Notes under the pieces: generated by a model
Database searches by the model: none
What the model was told of the DNA's origin: nothing
What the model saw: the letters and a program-made list of their open reading frames with translations, nothing else
Translations under genes and position numbers: made by a program
Source of the DNA: Megaleporinus macrocephalus
Lineage: Eukaryota > Chordata > Actinopteri > Characiformes > Anostomidae
Direction: 5' to 3'
Length of the DNA stretch: 64,000 nt
NCBI GenBank assembly: GCA_021613375.1
Contig: CM038708.1
Location: forward strand, 33,296,059-33,360,058
Shown here: piece after piece, positions 49,420 through 60,620 of the stretch
How positions within the stretch are numbered: the first letter of the stretch is position 1
Layout of the letters: each line of letters starts with the position of its first letter

Positions 49420-50450
49420 GAAATGAAGCTGCATCTTGTCTCCTTTCTTCCTGACCTCTTCAACATCACAGAGAATGTCCTGTATGTCCAGACAGAGACA
49501 GAAGAGGCGTCTGGAGTGACTTATCCAGCTCTGGCATGCTTCCTCATCAATGTCCCCACAAGATTTCTCCATCACCTGGAGATGAGGTAAGTGCTGTGGG
49601 GTTGGTGGTAACATAGACCCTCCACCTCCATGTTTAAGAACTCCTCAATAAGATAGAGGAACGGAGAGTTTGGTGGCAGGTGAAGCAACAGACTGTGGGT
49701 GCTCAGTTAACCAGTTTAGTACTTGAGTAACCCGGTGAGAATTTTGTACCAGACAACACCAAACCCGGACAGCTCTGGTTCCCCTGGTGAAGGGAATGAG
49801 TTTGTTGGGTAGTGTGTCGAGGAAGGTGATGAGGTGGTCAGTGTTGTAGGGACCAAGAGAGTATGACAGTATGAGACAGACATAAAGTACTCAATGTTGT
49901 GTAACACAGGACAGTGGATTACAGGACCAGTGAGAGGACAGCACAGCGTACTAGCACATATTCATACTGCAGCTGCTTCACTCTGTCAGAGCTGTGCTGA
50001 ATCAGAAGCCTGTTTATCTGTTTTATGTGTACTGGATGTGTTTTCAGGAGACGACCCAGCGCAGATAAGTTCACTGAATGGATGTAGCTGAATGTGACGC
50101 TGTCGGTAATGATGCGCTGCTGTTGTAGTTGTGGTGAATGTGTACTATCATCTAGCAGTTCTGCAGAAACATGGTGTGAGTAGTTTGAAATGAAACGTGA
50201 CTGTCAGTGACTGTAAGTACTGATTCTACACTGCAGTAGTACAGTGGTGTACACAGCTCAGCTCTGTTTCTTCAGTAGTACGTCTACTTGCTTCTTCTCA
50301 TTTCCAAACGTCTGGATGATGTTTGCTGCAGTGTAGCAGCTCAAATTAGGCTGGACCGTCTGCGCAGCCCCCCGAAAACTCAGCCCATGCTTTATAACAT
50401 GGTCAATCAAAGTGGTCGGATCTCATCTGTGATGGTTGCTGTTGTGTAGA
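49420..50450 (-). pseudogene. IS630/Tc1-mariner superfamily DDE transposase relic
   Basis: On the minus strand, in several frames, the order of a transposase is kept. Near 50440-50270 an N-terminal helix-turn-helix part reads DHVIKHGLSFRGAAQTVQPN, with YTAANIIQTF. Near 49830-49780 there is NTDHLITFLDTLPN. Near 49690-49625 there is LPPNSPFLYLIEEFLNMEVE, a decayed PPYSPFLNPIE motif. Near 49600-49500 the C-terminal part reads LQVMEKSCGDIDEEACQSWI followed by HSRR. Frameshifts and stops make it inactive. Confidence 0.65.
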
Positions 50451-51179
50451 AACACAAGGTGTTCAGTGTTTAATGATGTATGTAATGTAGGAAGTGTGTT
50501 CAGTGTAAAAGTGTGTGTTCAGAGTTGATAAATGAGTGTAAAGGCAGAGAATGTAGTTTACTGAACCAGGACAATGGAGAGACTACATGAGTTACTAATT
50601 GCCATAATTGTGCTACAAGTAGCAGATTTTGGGTCTCAGTGAGTGTAAAAGCTGTAAAAGTTGATCATTAAGTACAGCATATTATAATAAAAGACTCGTA
50701 TGACTGTAAAGCAGAACACGTTTATAAGTGATTAATACTAAAAACACACTTTTTAAACTGGATCAAGTGGAGTTTAGAATTAGAACATATGTTTACACAT
50801 AGATACATACACAGATTAAACAATATTATGTATTAATAAATATGTCACTGCATAGTCACAGTTTCCACCAAGGAGCCCCCCCGCCGAGACCTCCACCACA
50901 GTTGGAACCCTGAGTGCGTACTCTATGAACCCTTCTGTCTTTGTATCACCGTTCAGCTCATTTACTTTCCTGCTACTTGGAGGTTCTGAGTTTGTACTTC
51001 ACACCTACCTGGTTATTAGCTAGTACAAAGGGTTCTGTAACAGAAAGCTCTACCAGTCTAGTACAGACAGCAGTGTTTAGTACTAAGTACGTCAGTGTTC
51101 AGCAGATTCCTACAAACATCTGTTCATGTGATACATATAAACATGAAAGTCTTTCATTATCAGAGAAACAGAAACAATA
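50451..51179. other. Unassigned spacer before the 61-bp array
   Basis: AT-rich sequence with no supported gene. The open frame 50941-51180 runs into the array and shows no family features. Confidence 0.5.
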
Positions 51180-54100
51180 ATAAAGCCTGTAGACTCTCAG
51201 CAGAACGTTCAGTAACATACCTGAACACTGTATTACACTAATAAAGCCTGTAGACTCTCAGCAGAACGTTCAGTAACATACCTGAACACTGTATTACACT
51301 AATAAAGCCTGTAGACTCTTAGAAGATCATTCAGGAACATACCTGAACACTGTATTAAACTAATAAAGCCTGTAGACTCTTAGAAGATCATTCAGGAACA
51401 TACCTGAACACTGTATTACACTAATAAAGCCTGTAGACTCTTAGAAGATCATTCAGGAACATACCTGAACACTGTATTACACTAATAAAGCCTGTAGACT
51501 CTCAGCAGAACGTTCAGTAACATAGCTGAACACTGTATTACACTAATAAAGCATGTAGACTCTTAGAAGATCATTCAGGAACATACCTGAACACTGTATT
51601 ACACTAAAAAAGCCTGTAGACTCTCAGCAGAACGTTCAGTAACATAGCTGAACACTGTATTACACTAATAAAGCATGTAGACTCTTAGAAGATCATTCAG
51701 GAACATACCTGAACACTGTATTACACTAAAAAAGCCTGTAGACTCTCAGCAGAACGTTCAGTAACATAGCTGAACACTGTATTACACTAATAAAGCATGT
51801 AGACTCTTAGAAGATCATTCAGGAACATACCTGAACACTGTATTACACTAAAAAAGCCTGTAGACTCTCAGCAGAACGTTCAGTAACATAGCTGAACACT
51901 GTATTACACTAATAAAGCCTGTAGACTCTTAGATCATTCAGTAACATACCTGAACACTGTATTACACTAATAAAGCCTGTAGACTCTTAGATCATTCAGG
52001 AACATACCTGAACACTGTATTACACTAATAAAGCCTGTAGACTCTCAGCAGAACGTTCAGTAACATAGCTGAACACTGTATTACACTAATAAAGCATGTA
52101 GACTCTTAGAAGATCATTCAGGAACATACCTGAACACTGTATTACACTAAAAAAGCCTGTAGACTCTCAGCAGAACGTTCAGTAACATAGCTGAACACTG
52201 TATTACACTAATAAAGCATGTAGACTCTTAGAAGATCATTCAGGAACATACCTGAACACTGTATTACACTAAAAAAGCCTGTAGACTCTCAGCAGAACGT
52301 TCAGTAACATAGCTGAACACTGTATTACACTAATAAAGCATGTAGACTCTTAGAAGATCATTCAGGAACATACCTGAACACTGTATTACACTAAAAAAGC
52401 CTGTAGACTCTCAGCAGAACGTTCAGTAACATAGCTGAACACTGTATTACACTAATAAAGCATGTAGACTCTTAGAAGATCATTCAGGAACATACCTGAA
52501 CACTGTATTACACTAAAAAAGCCTGTAGACTCTCAGCAGAACGTTCAGTAACATAGCTGAACACTGTATTACACTAATAAAGCCTGTAGACTCTTAGATC
52601 ATTCAGTAACATACCTGAACACTGTATTACACTAATAAAGCCTGTAGACTCTTAGATCATTCAGTAACATACCTGAACACTGTATTACACTAATAAAGCC
52701 TGTAGACTCACAGCAGAACATCCAGTAACATACCTGAACACTGTATTACACTAATAAAGCCTGTAGACTCTCAGCAGAACGTTCAGTAACATAGCTGAAC
52801 ACTGTATTACACTAATAAAGACTGTAGACTCTTAGATCATTCAGTAACATACCTGAACACTGTATTACACTAATAAAGCCTGTAGACTCTTAGATCATTC
52901 AGTAACATACCTGAACACTGTATTACACTAATAAAGCCTGTAGACTCTTAGATCATTCAGTAACATACCTGAACACTGTATTACACTAATAAAGCCTGTA
53001 GACTCTCAGCAGAACATTCAGTAACATACCTGAACACTGTATTACACTAATAAAGCCTGTAGACTCTTAGATCATTCAGTAACATACCTGAACACTGTAT
53101 TACACTAATAAAGCCTGTAGACTCTCAGCAGATCATTCAGTAACATACCTGAACACTGTATTACACTAATAAAGCCTGTAGACTCTCAGCAGATCATTCA
53201 GTAACATTTCTGAACACTCTCAGCAGATCATTCAGTAACATACCTGAACACTGTATTACACTAATAAAGCCTGTAGACTCTTAGAAGATCATTCAGTAAC
53301 ATCCCTGAACACTCTTAGAAGATAATTCAGTAACGTACCTGAACACTGTATTACACTAATAAAGTCTGTAGACTCTCAGCTGATCATTCAGTAACATACC
53401 TGAACACTGTATTACACTAATAAAGCCTGTAGACTCTTAGATCATTCAGTAACATTCCTGAACACTCTCAGCAGATCATTCAGTAACATACCTGAACACT
53501 GTATTACACTAATAAAGACTGTAGACTCTCAGCAGATCATTCAGTAACATACCTGAACACTGTATTACACTAATAAAGCCTGTAGACTCTTAGAAGATCA
53601 TTCAGTAACATTCCTGAACACTCTTAGAAGATCATTCAGTAACATACCTGAATACTATATTACACTAATAAAGCCTGTAGACTCTTAGAAGATAATTCAG
53701 TAACATACCTGAACACTGTATTACACTAATAAAGCCTGTAGACTCTTAGAAGATCATTCAGTAACATACCTGAACACTGTATTACACTAATAAAGCCTGT
53801 AGACTCTTAGAAGATCATTCAGTAACATTCCTGAACACTCTTAGAAGATCATTCAGGAACATACCTGAACACTGTATTACACTAATAAAGCCTGTAGACT
53901 CTTAGAAGATCATTCAGTAACATTCCTGAACACTCTTAGAAGATCATTCAGTAACATACCTGAATACTATATTACACTAATAAAGCCTGTAGACTCTTAG
54001 AAGATAATTCAGTAACATACCTGAACACTGTATTACACTAATAAAGCCTGTAGACTCTTAGAAGATCATTCAGTAACATACCTGAACACTGTATTACACT

Positions 54101-54262
54101 AATAAAGCCTGTAGACTCTTAGAAGATCATTCAGTAACATTCCTGAACACTCTTAGAAGATCATTCAGGAACATACCTGAACACTGTATTACACTAATAA
54201 AGCCTGTAGACTCTTAGAAGATCATTCAGGAACATACCTGAACACTGTATAAAGCCTGTGAA
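51180..54262. repeat. 61-bp minisatellite, large array of about 50 copies
   Basis: The unit is ACTAATAAAGCCTGTAGACT, then CTCAGCAGAACGTTCAGTAA and CATACCTGAACACTGTATTAC (61 bp). Subtypes differ by CTCAGCAGAACG/CTTAGAAGATCA and by shorter CTTAGATCA forms. Between about 51500 and 52600 two subtypes alternate with AAAAAGCC/AATAAAGCAT, giving a 122-bp higher-order unit. Every unit contains AATAAA on the plus strand. Confidence 0.95.
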
Positions 54263-54604
54263 CACACACAGGAACTCTAACAGAGGGTGAATACAGATCT
54301 ATAATATTTATATTGTATATACTATAGTATCTATATTTTAGATCTACAGCCACTTATTTTAGGGACACTGAAGGGTGCAAATCTGTTTAAGTAGAAAAAT
54401 ATAATGGTTCCCAAACGTCAAATACAACTCACATGTTACTGTAAATATTAAACATCTAACTGTGATTGTGCAGCTCAGTGTATCTGTGAATGAGGCATCA
54501 TACAACTATCAGCTAGTTACTGTGTCTAGTTATATGTTACATGAGTAGCCAGGCACAAAGTACTATTGTACTAGGCACTATAGCTGCTCCAGTCAGATTA
54601 GTGT

Positions 54605-54663
<59 letters not shown>

Positions 54664-55082
54664 CACTAAGGGGATTAAGAGGCTTCTGCTTGGACACTGG
54701 TATCTCTTCTTCCAGACAGTTTTTGCCATGGAATTCGTTCTGATGACAGTTCCTTTGGACATCCAGTAAAGGCTTGAAGGTTGACAGATGGCATCACCTG
54801 GAACATATCAAGTAAAGACTTGACCGAATTGGATGACTGAAGCGAGAATGAAGACGCTCGTCTGTATAAACCTTGGACATGCAAAAGAAGTAAATTACAG
54901 ACTCGGTTGAGGATATCTTCAATGGCTCTATAAGGGGTTCTGCTTGAAGTGCTTTTTTTTAGTTTGTATGTTTCTCCTGTTCCTCATGTCAAAGGCTGAC
55001 TCTCAGGATGACACTGTGAGCGTGGAGAGTTCTGGGTTTTTTAGCTTTCGTCGCACCTGCTGGATCCCGAGCCACAGGTTAA
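54263..55082 (+). promoter_or_regulatory. ankrd33b: Region upstream of ankrd33b, including its likely 5' UTR
   Basis: AT-rich up to 54600, then a (GA)n run at 54609-54662, then mixed sequence to the start codon. A weak CTATAAGG word lies at about 54929. The transcription start cannot be fixed. An upstream ATG at 54944 opens a 66-codon frame that overlaps the main start out of frame. Confidence 0.4.
54609..54662. repeat. (GA)n microsatellite
   Basis: About 27 uninterrupted GA repeats roughly 420 bp upstream of the ankrd33b start codon. Confidence 0.95.
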
Positions 55083-55523
55083 ATGGTGCTGATAACTGGA
55101 GACTGTCCTGGAGGAGGTCTACCTGTGATACAAGATCAAAATGACAGCAGGGCTGCTCAGGTGGGAGCCTGCAGAGTCTTTGACGAATCTTCTATCCAGA
55201 GCAGCGACGAGGAGAACGAGCACCGTTCCAAATCAGACGATGACGACGATGATGATTACTACGATGATGATGACGATGACGTTTACCAGGAATTTGAAGA
55301 GTTAGATTTCTCCCAGTTACCAGACAGCAAGAGCATTGCGTCGGATGATTCCTTCTATCCACCTGATGAATCCATCACCTTTCATCGAACCCCGACCCCG
55401 GAGAGTCCAGAACCTCTCAGCTTTTTCAAGGCGTGTTGCAATAACAATGCCATCGTAGTCAAAATCATGATCCGGCAAGGAGTGACGGAGGGAGAAGTAC
55501 GAGAAGTGGACAAGAACAACAGG
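55083..55523 (+). CDS. ankrd33b: ANKRD33B first coding exon (gene continues beyond the window)
   Basis: 147 codons from ATG 55083 to a GGG|GTAAGT-type donor after AACAACAGG, ending in phase 0. The N-terminus MVLITGDCPGG, the block FEELDFSQLPDSKSIASDDS (residues 71-90) and the start of the ankyrin region (FFKACCNNNAIVVKIMIRQG, residues 114-133, ending VDKNNR) match the ANKRD33B family. An acidic run of Asp with two Tyr at residues 52-66 is encoded by GAT/GAC repeats. The ankyrin repeats proper must lie in later exons. The intron exceeds 8.4 kb. The location after marchf6 agrees with vertebrate synteny. The function of the protein is poorly known; its paralogue ANKRD33 is a photoreceptor regulator. 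Confidence 0.85.
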
Positions 55524-58500
55524 GTAAGTTATGACAGGAGAAGCTAACAGGCAGGGTTTGTGTCAAGACTGTAGATGTCCACGTTACTCCCCGGTTACCT
55601 GCTACTGCTTTGAATTTCACAAACCTGGTCCTGGAATCTCTTAGATTTCAGCGTATATACCCGCAATCACACACCTACTTCACCTACTAGAAGGCAGAAT
55701 GTTAAAGGATACAGAGCAGCAGTTCTCAAAATATGGGTTGGAACCACAAGCCTAGAACACCATATCTGTAATACTCATCAGGCCAATGATTCCTGTAACA
55801 CAAAGACGCTTTACTTTTATTATACATTATGTTTAAAGAAAAGGGAAAAAAGAATGTAGTAAGGGTGTGGGGTTAGGGTAACTTTATAGGAGGGGGCAAT
55901 TTAAAAGTCCTCAGAGGCCAGCTTTGGCAAACGAGACCTACTTTGGGTAACACTGCTGTAGAACTATTTGAGGGTTCTTCCGCTTGTAAAGGAAGCTGGA
56001 TGCTGGAGCCAAGTAGACCAATTTAAAAGGTCAGGGGCCTTCTGGAAATGGTTCTGTCTAGCAACAAAGAGCTCCCAAAGCTCTAAACCCAAAAGAGGGA
56101 ACATTTATATAACGTTCTAATGTTGGGATTACAAAGGTACAATCGAATATTAGAGCTCCCTGGTCCTTAATTGGGGAGTCAAGCGGAATTTCAGGCTCAC
56201 ATTAACCTGGACATTAACCGGCTAAGTTATATTTATGCAGTCGTTTGCTAGTGTTTGAACATCCCTGGTCAAATGATGTTTTATTGATTTTCTAAGTGAA
56301 TGTTTTATGGGACTATGGGGCTATTGTGGGTGAAAGCTGGGTACAATGTACAAAATGGGTTGCAACTGTTCCACATGCCACAGTTGAACTTCCTCTGTAT
56401 GATCATTTCAGCAAATAAACAGCAACTGTGCACTGAAAATCAACAAAACCTGTCATTTGACCAAACGTTTGCATAAAACCGTATGACGGCCTAACAAAGA
56501 CAACATGATAGCAGCATATTTCTCAGTTCTCTTTAATACGTAGTTGTGGAGATGAACCTCAAAGAACACTATTTAAATTTTATGGGGCTGTTTGGGGAAA
56601 CTCAGCTCCTCTTAACTGGTTTCATATTGAACTTCATCAAATATTTAGAGAGCATGCGTTTATCATGTGAATTATGCACGTTTTGCGTATTATCAAACTC
56701 TCATAATCTCATAATAATGAACCGCATCACATTTCTAGGAAATATGCATGGCAGGGGGAATTTCAGGGTTCAGAGAGTGATGGCAGTGATGCTATTGTGG
56801 GTTGGGAATAAGCTCCTTTCCAAGCCCTGAGGAGCCCATGATTATGATATTAGAGCTGATAGGTGTAGATAAGAGTGTCATGTTTATGCAAAGGTTATTA
56901 TCATATCAAAGAGCTCTCACAACGTTCTTTAGGGGAATGTGCTCATTCGCGCTGACGTTGCCGCTCCCTTCCCTTTTGAAATTTTCAACTATACACATAC
57001 AACAATACGCCGCATTAAAGCCAAGCAATTTAGCAAATACACTTAGAATAGCGTATGACAGAAGGGGGGGCAGGTGGAGGTGCTAAGACCACAAGGGATG
57101 GACAAAAACCCAGAGGAAGAGTGCTGCAGAAAGAAAGCCACAACTTAAAAGCAGCTATGCTAATACCAATGGCCCCATGAGCCAAACTGTGTCAGGACTG
57201 TTCAGCACAAATCTGTTTTCCCCCAAACGTAGTCAATCTGCCAGGACATGTTTGTAGTCTGAAGTTTGCTTCTATAGTTTTCCAACAAAATTTGAACAGA
57301 GTAGATGCTGGCTATGTTAGTTTATGAAGAATGGACCAATAGAAATGCTCCAAAGTAGCTTGGAAACTAATTTGGTTCCATTGATTTACATTAAAAGTAG
57401 ACTGTTTCTGACCCCTCTGGTATTTTGGAAGCTGTGATTTGGGAAATACCTGTTTTTCTTTGGACAGTGACGATAAGTACGCCAATTAGCATCGTGCTAA
57501 CACCATACTTGAGTCGTCAAACACTTCACTATAAATATTAGGATATGACACACCATACTGCACAGATGAAAAAGTACCTGAGATCCAGGCTTCAAAACGA
57601 CCACTATTTTAGGCTGTGCAACACGTTTGTTCTCTCTTTCCACCAAAATATCAGTTAAATTGACCACCGCCATGGACCCGAACGGACACGTTAATGGACC
57701 AGTGGCACTGCCACCAAGCCAGCCAGGAATAAGTGTGTTTTATTTTAGCCCGTCAGGCTGAAGTGACCTTAATCCCTGCACCTGAAGTCTTTGTTCGCTG
57801 GAATGCTATTGAAGCCAGCGTCCTCCTTGTCGTCTGCTCCTGAGCCGCTGGTGTGATGCCCTGTTGACCATGTAAATCTCTGGAGGGGGGTAGTGCTTCA
57901 AGCTAAGCCCCGGAACAGATGGGAGCTCGGATTGCGGTTTGTGATAGGGCTCAAGCACATCGTAATCACGCCAGAGCTTCTAAAAGGCTCACAAAGACAT
58001 CTCCATGCTCAGAGGGTGCTAGCTAGCCATCCGTCCAGCAATATGTCAGCCTCCTTCTCTTATAAGAAGCTGGTGGCTTTGTTTTTAGAGCAGGAAAAGT
58101 TGTAATTCAGGCTAATTTTAAACTCTACATAACCTGATATTCATTTCATAGCACTTATTTTTTTGGCAGTGTCCCATTAGTGTGTTCCTAATTTTAGTTG
58201 GGTGCAAAAAGAGGACACTTTTAAACCTTAAGTCAATATATATTAATATTTAAGTAATTAAGTAATAAGTAATATAAGTAATATTGCAATATTTCTTTTC
58301 TTAATTTCTGCCTTGATGTTTTTTGTGATGGTTTATTGTTCTTTAATACATATTCTTGTATTTTGATTTTAAAGTATATTTGTGTTTTTATGTATGCCGT
58401 ACAGGGCCCACTGTAAATGAGACACTGGTCATTAATACAGTCCCTCATCTCCAACGTCTTAAGGTTAATAGCTGAATAATAAGGTCAGAGTCTGGATGTG

Positions 58501-58560
58501 AATTTCACAGATTTTCCAAAATTTCTGCAAAACAGTAAAAGTCATTCGGAGTGGTTTGAT
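55524..58560 (+). other. ankrd33b intron 1, first part
   Basis: No exon continuing the ankyrin domain is visible here on the plus strand. Open frames at 56546-57086 and 57893-58105 show no family resemblance. AT-rich sequence at 58200-58480. Confidence 0.5.
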
Positions 58561-58572
58561 AAGAAATGGTGA

Positions 58573-60620
58573 AATAGACCAGAGGTCACTACTTGGCGGA
58601 CCGCGAGCCGCATCCCAATGTGATAAACAATTATACTTTAAGTGGCAGAACGTTTCTTTTGTCCTTACAGTATACGGGCTTTACAGATGGGCTAAACTCA
58701 CAGACCAATCACATGCGTTGTAGGATCATTAAAGGCACTCCTCAGCCAATCAGATTCAGGAGCGAGGCACGCACACAGGCGAGGTACAAAGCCAGAAGCA
58801 GCAGTCGGAGAATAAAGCGAGTCAGAGAGTAAAGTGAGTCAGAGAGTAAAGTGAGTCAGAGAATAAAGCGAGTCAGAGAGTAAAGTGAGTCAGAGAATAA
58901 AGCGAGTCAGAGAGTAAAGTGAGTCAGAAAATAAAGCGAGTCAGAGTAAAGTGAGTCAGAGAATAAAGCGAGTCAGAGAGTAAAGTGAGTCAGAGAATAA
59001 AACGAGTCAGAGAGTAAAGTGAGTCAGAAAATAAAGCGAGTCAGAGTAAAGTGAGTCAGAGAATAAAGCTAGTCAGAGTAAAGTGAGTCAGAGAATAAAG
59101 CAGAGTCAGAGAGTAAAGCGAGTCAGAGAATAAAGCGAGTCAGAGAGTAAAGTGAGTCAGAAAATAAAGCGAGTCAGAGAATAAAGCTAGTCAGAATAAA
59201 GCTAGTCAGAGTAAAGTGAGTCAGAGAATAAAGCGAGTCAGAGAGTAAAGTGAGTCAGAGAATAAAGCGAGTCAGAGAGTAAAGTGAGTCAGAGAATAAA
59301 GCGAGTCAGAGAGTAAAGTGAGTCAGAAAATAAAGCGAGTCAGAGAGTAAAGTGACTCAGAGAATAAAGCGAGTCAGAGTAAAGTGAGTCAGAGAATAAA
59401 GCGAGTCAGAGAGTAAAGTGAGTCAGAGAATAAAGCGAGTCAGAGAGTAAAGTGAGTCAGAGAATAAAGCGAGTCAGAGAGTAAAGTGAGTCAGAAAATA
59501 AAGCGAGTCAGAGAGTAAAGTGAGTCAGAGAATAAAGCTAGTCAGAGTAAAGTGAGTCAGAGAATAAAGCGAGTCAGAGAGTAAAGTGAGTCAGAGAATA
59601 AAGCGAGTCAGAGAGTAAAGTGAGTCAGAGAATAAAGCGAGTCAGAGAATAAAGCGAGTCAGAGAATAAAGCGAGTCAGAGAGTAAAGTGAGTCAGAGAA
59701 TAAAGCGAGTCAGAGAATAAAGCAAGTCAGAGAATAAAGTGAGTCAGAGAGTAAAGTGAGTCAGAGAATAAAGCTAGTCAGAGTAAAGTGAGTCAGAGAA
59801 TAAAGCTAGTCAGAGTAAAGTGAGTCAGAGAATAAAGCGAGTCAGAGAGTAAAGTGAGTCAGAGAATAAAGCGAGTCAGAGAGTAAAGTGAGTCAGAGAA
59901 TAAAGCTAGTCAGAGTAAAGTGAGTCAGAGAATAAAGCGAGTCAGAGAGTAAAGTGAGTCAGAGAGTAAAGTGAGTCAGAGAGTAAAGTGAGTCAGAGAA
60001 TAAAGCGAGTCAGAGAGTAAAGTGAGTCAGAGAATAAAGCGAGTCAGAGAGTAAAGTGAGTCAGAGAGTAAAGCGAGTCAGAGAATAAAGCGAGTCAGAA
60101 AGTAAAGTGAGTCAGAGAATAAAGCGAGTCAGAGAGTAAAGTGAGTCAGAGAGTAAAGTGAGTCAGAGAATAAAGCGAGTCAGAGAGTAAAGCGAGTCAG
60201 AGAATAAAGCGAGTCAGAGAATAAAGCGAGTCAGAGAATAAAGCGAGTCAGAGAATAAAGCGAGTCAGAGAATAAAGCTAGTCAGAGTAAAGTGAGTCAG
60301 AGAATAAAGCGAGTCAGAGAGTAAAGTGAGTCAGAGAGTAAAGTGAGTCAGAGAGTAAAGTGAGTCAGAGAATAAAGTGAGTCAGAGAATAAAGTGAGTC
60401 AGAGAATAAAGTGAGTCAGAGAGTAAAGCGAGTCAGAGAGTAAAGTGAGTCAGAGAATAAAGCGAGTCAGAGAATAAAGCGAGTCAGAGAATAAAGCGAG
60501 TCAGAGAATGAAGTGAATCATAACACAAGTTGATGACGGTCCAGACTTTGACCTGATGAAATCTCCTCCAACTGGACCTTACTGACTTACTGACTCTAAT
60601 TAAATACACCTGCTGTAGAC
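58573..60620. repeat. Dispersed element containing a 17/34-bp array
   Basis: The left part 58573-58800 (CCAGAGGTCACTACTTGGCG, GTATACGGGCTTTACAGATG, AAAGGCACTCCTCAGCCAAT) matches 33662-33890 in the triplication modules. The right part 60535-60615 (GATGACGGTCCAGACTTTGA) matches 41427-41520. Between them, 58800-60520 is a tandem array with the basic word GAGTCAGAGAATAAAGC / GAGTCAGAGAGTAAAGT, 17 bp each, often as 34-bp pairs, about 100 copies. The element may be a hAT-like DNA transposon that acquired the array. The class is an inference. Confidence 0.75.

Noticed and set aside
51180..54262. CRISPR-like periodic array
   Set aside because: Repeats are contiguous without unique spacers, in a vertebrate genome. 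It is a minisatellite.
56546..57086. Two plus-strand frames of 94 codons in ankrd33b intron 1
   Set aside because: No ankyrin or other family signature and no flanking splice signals that continue the phase-0 exon.
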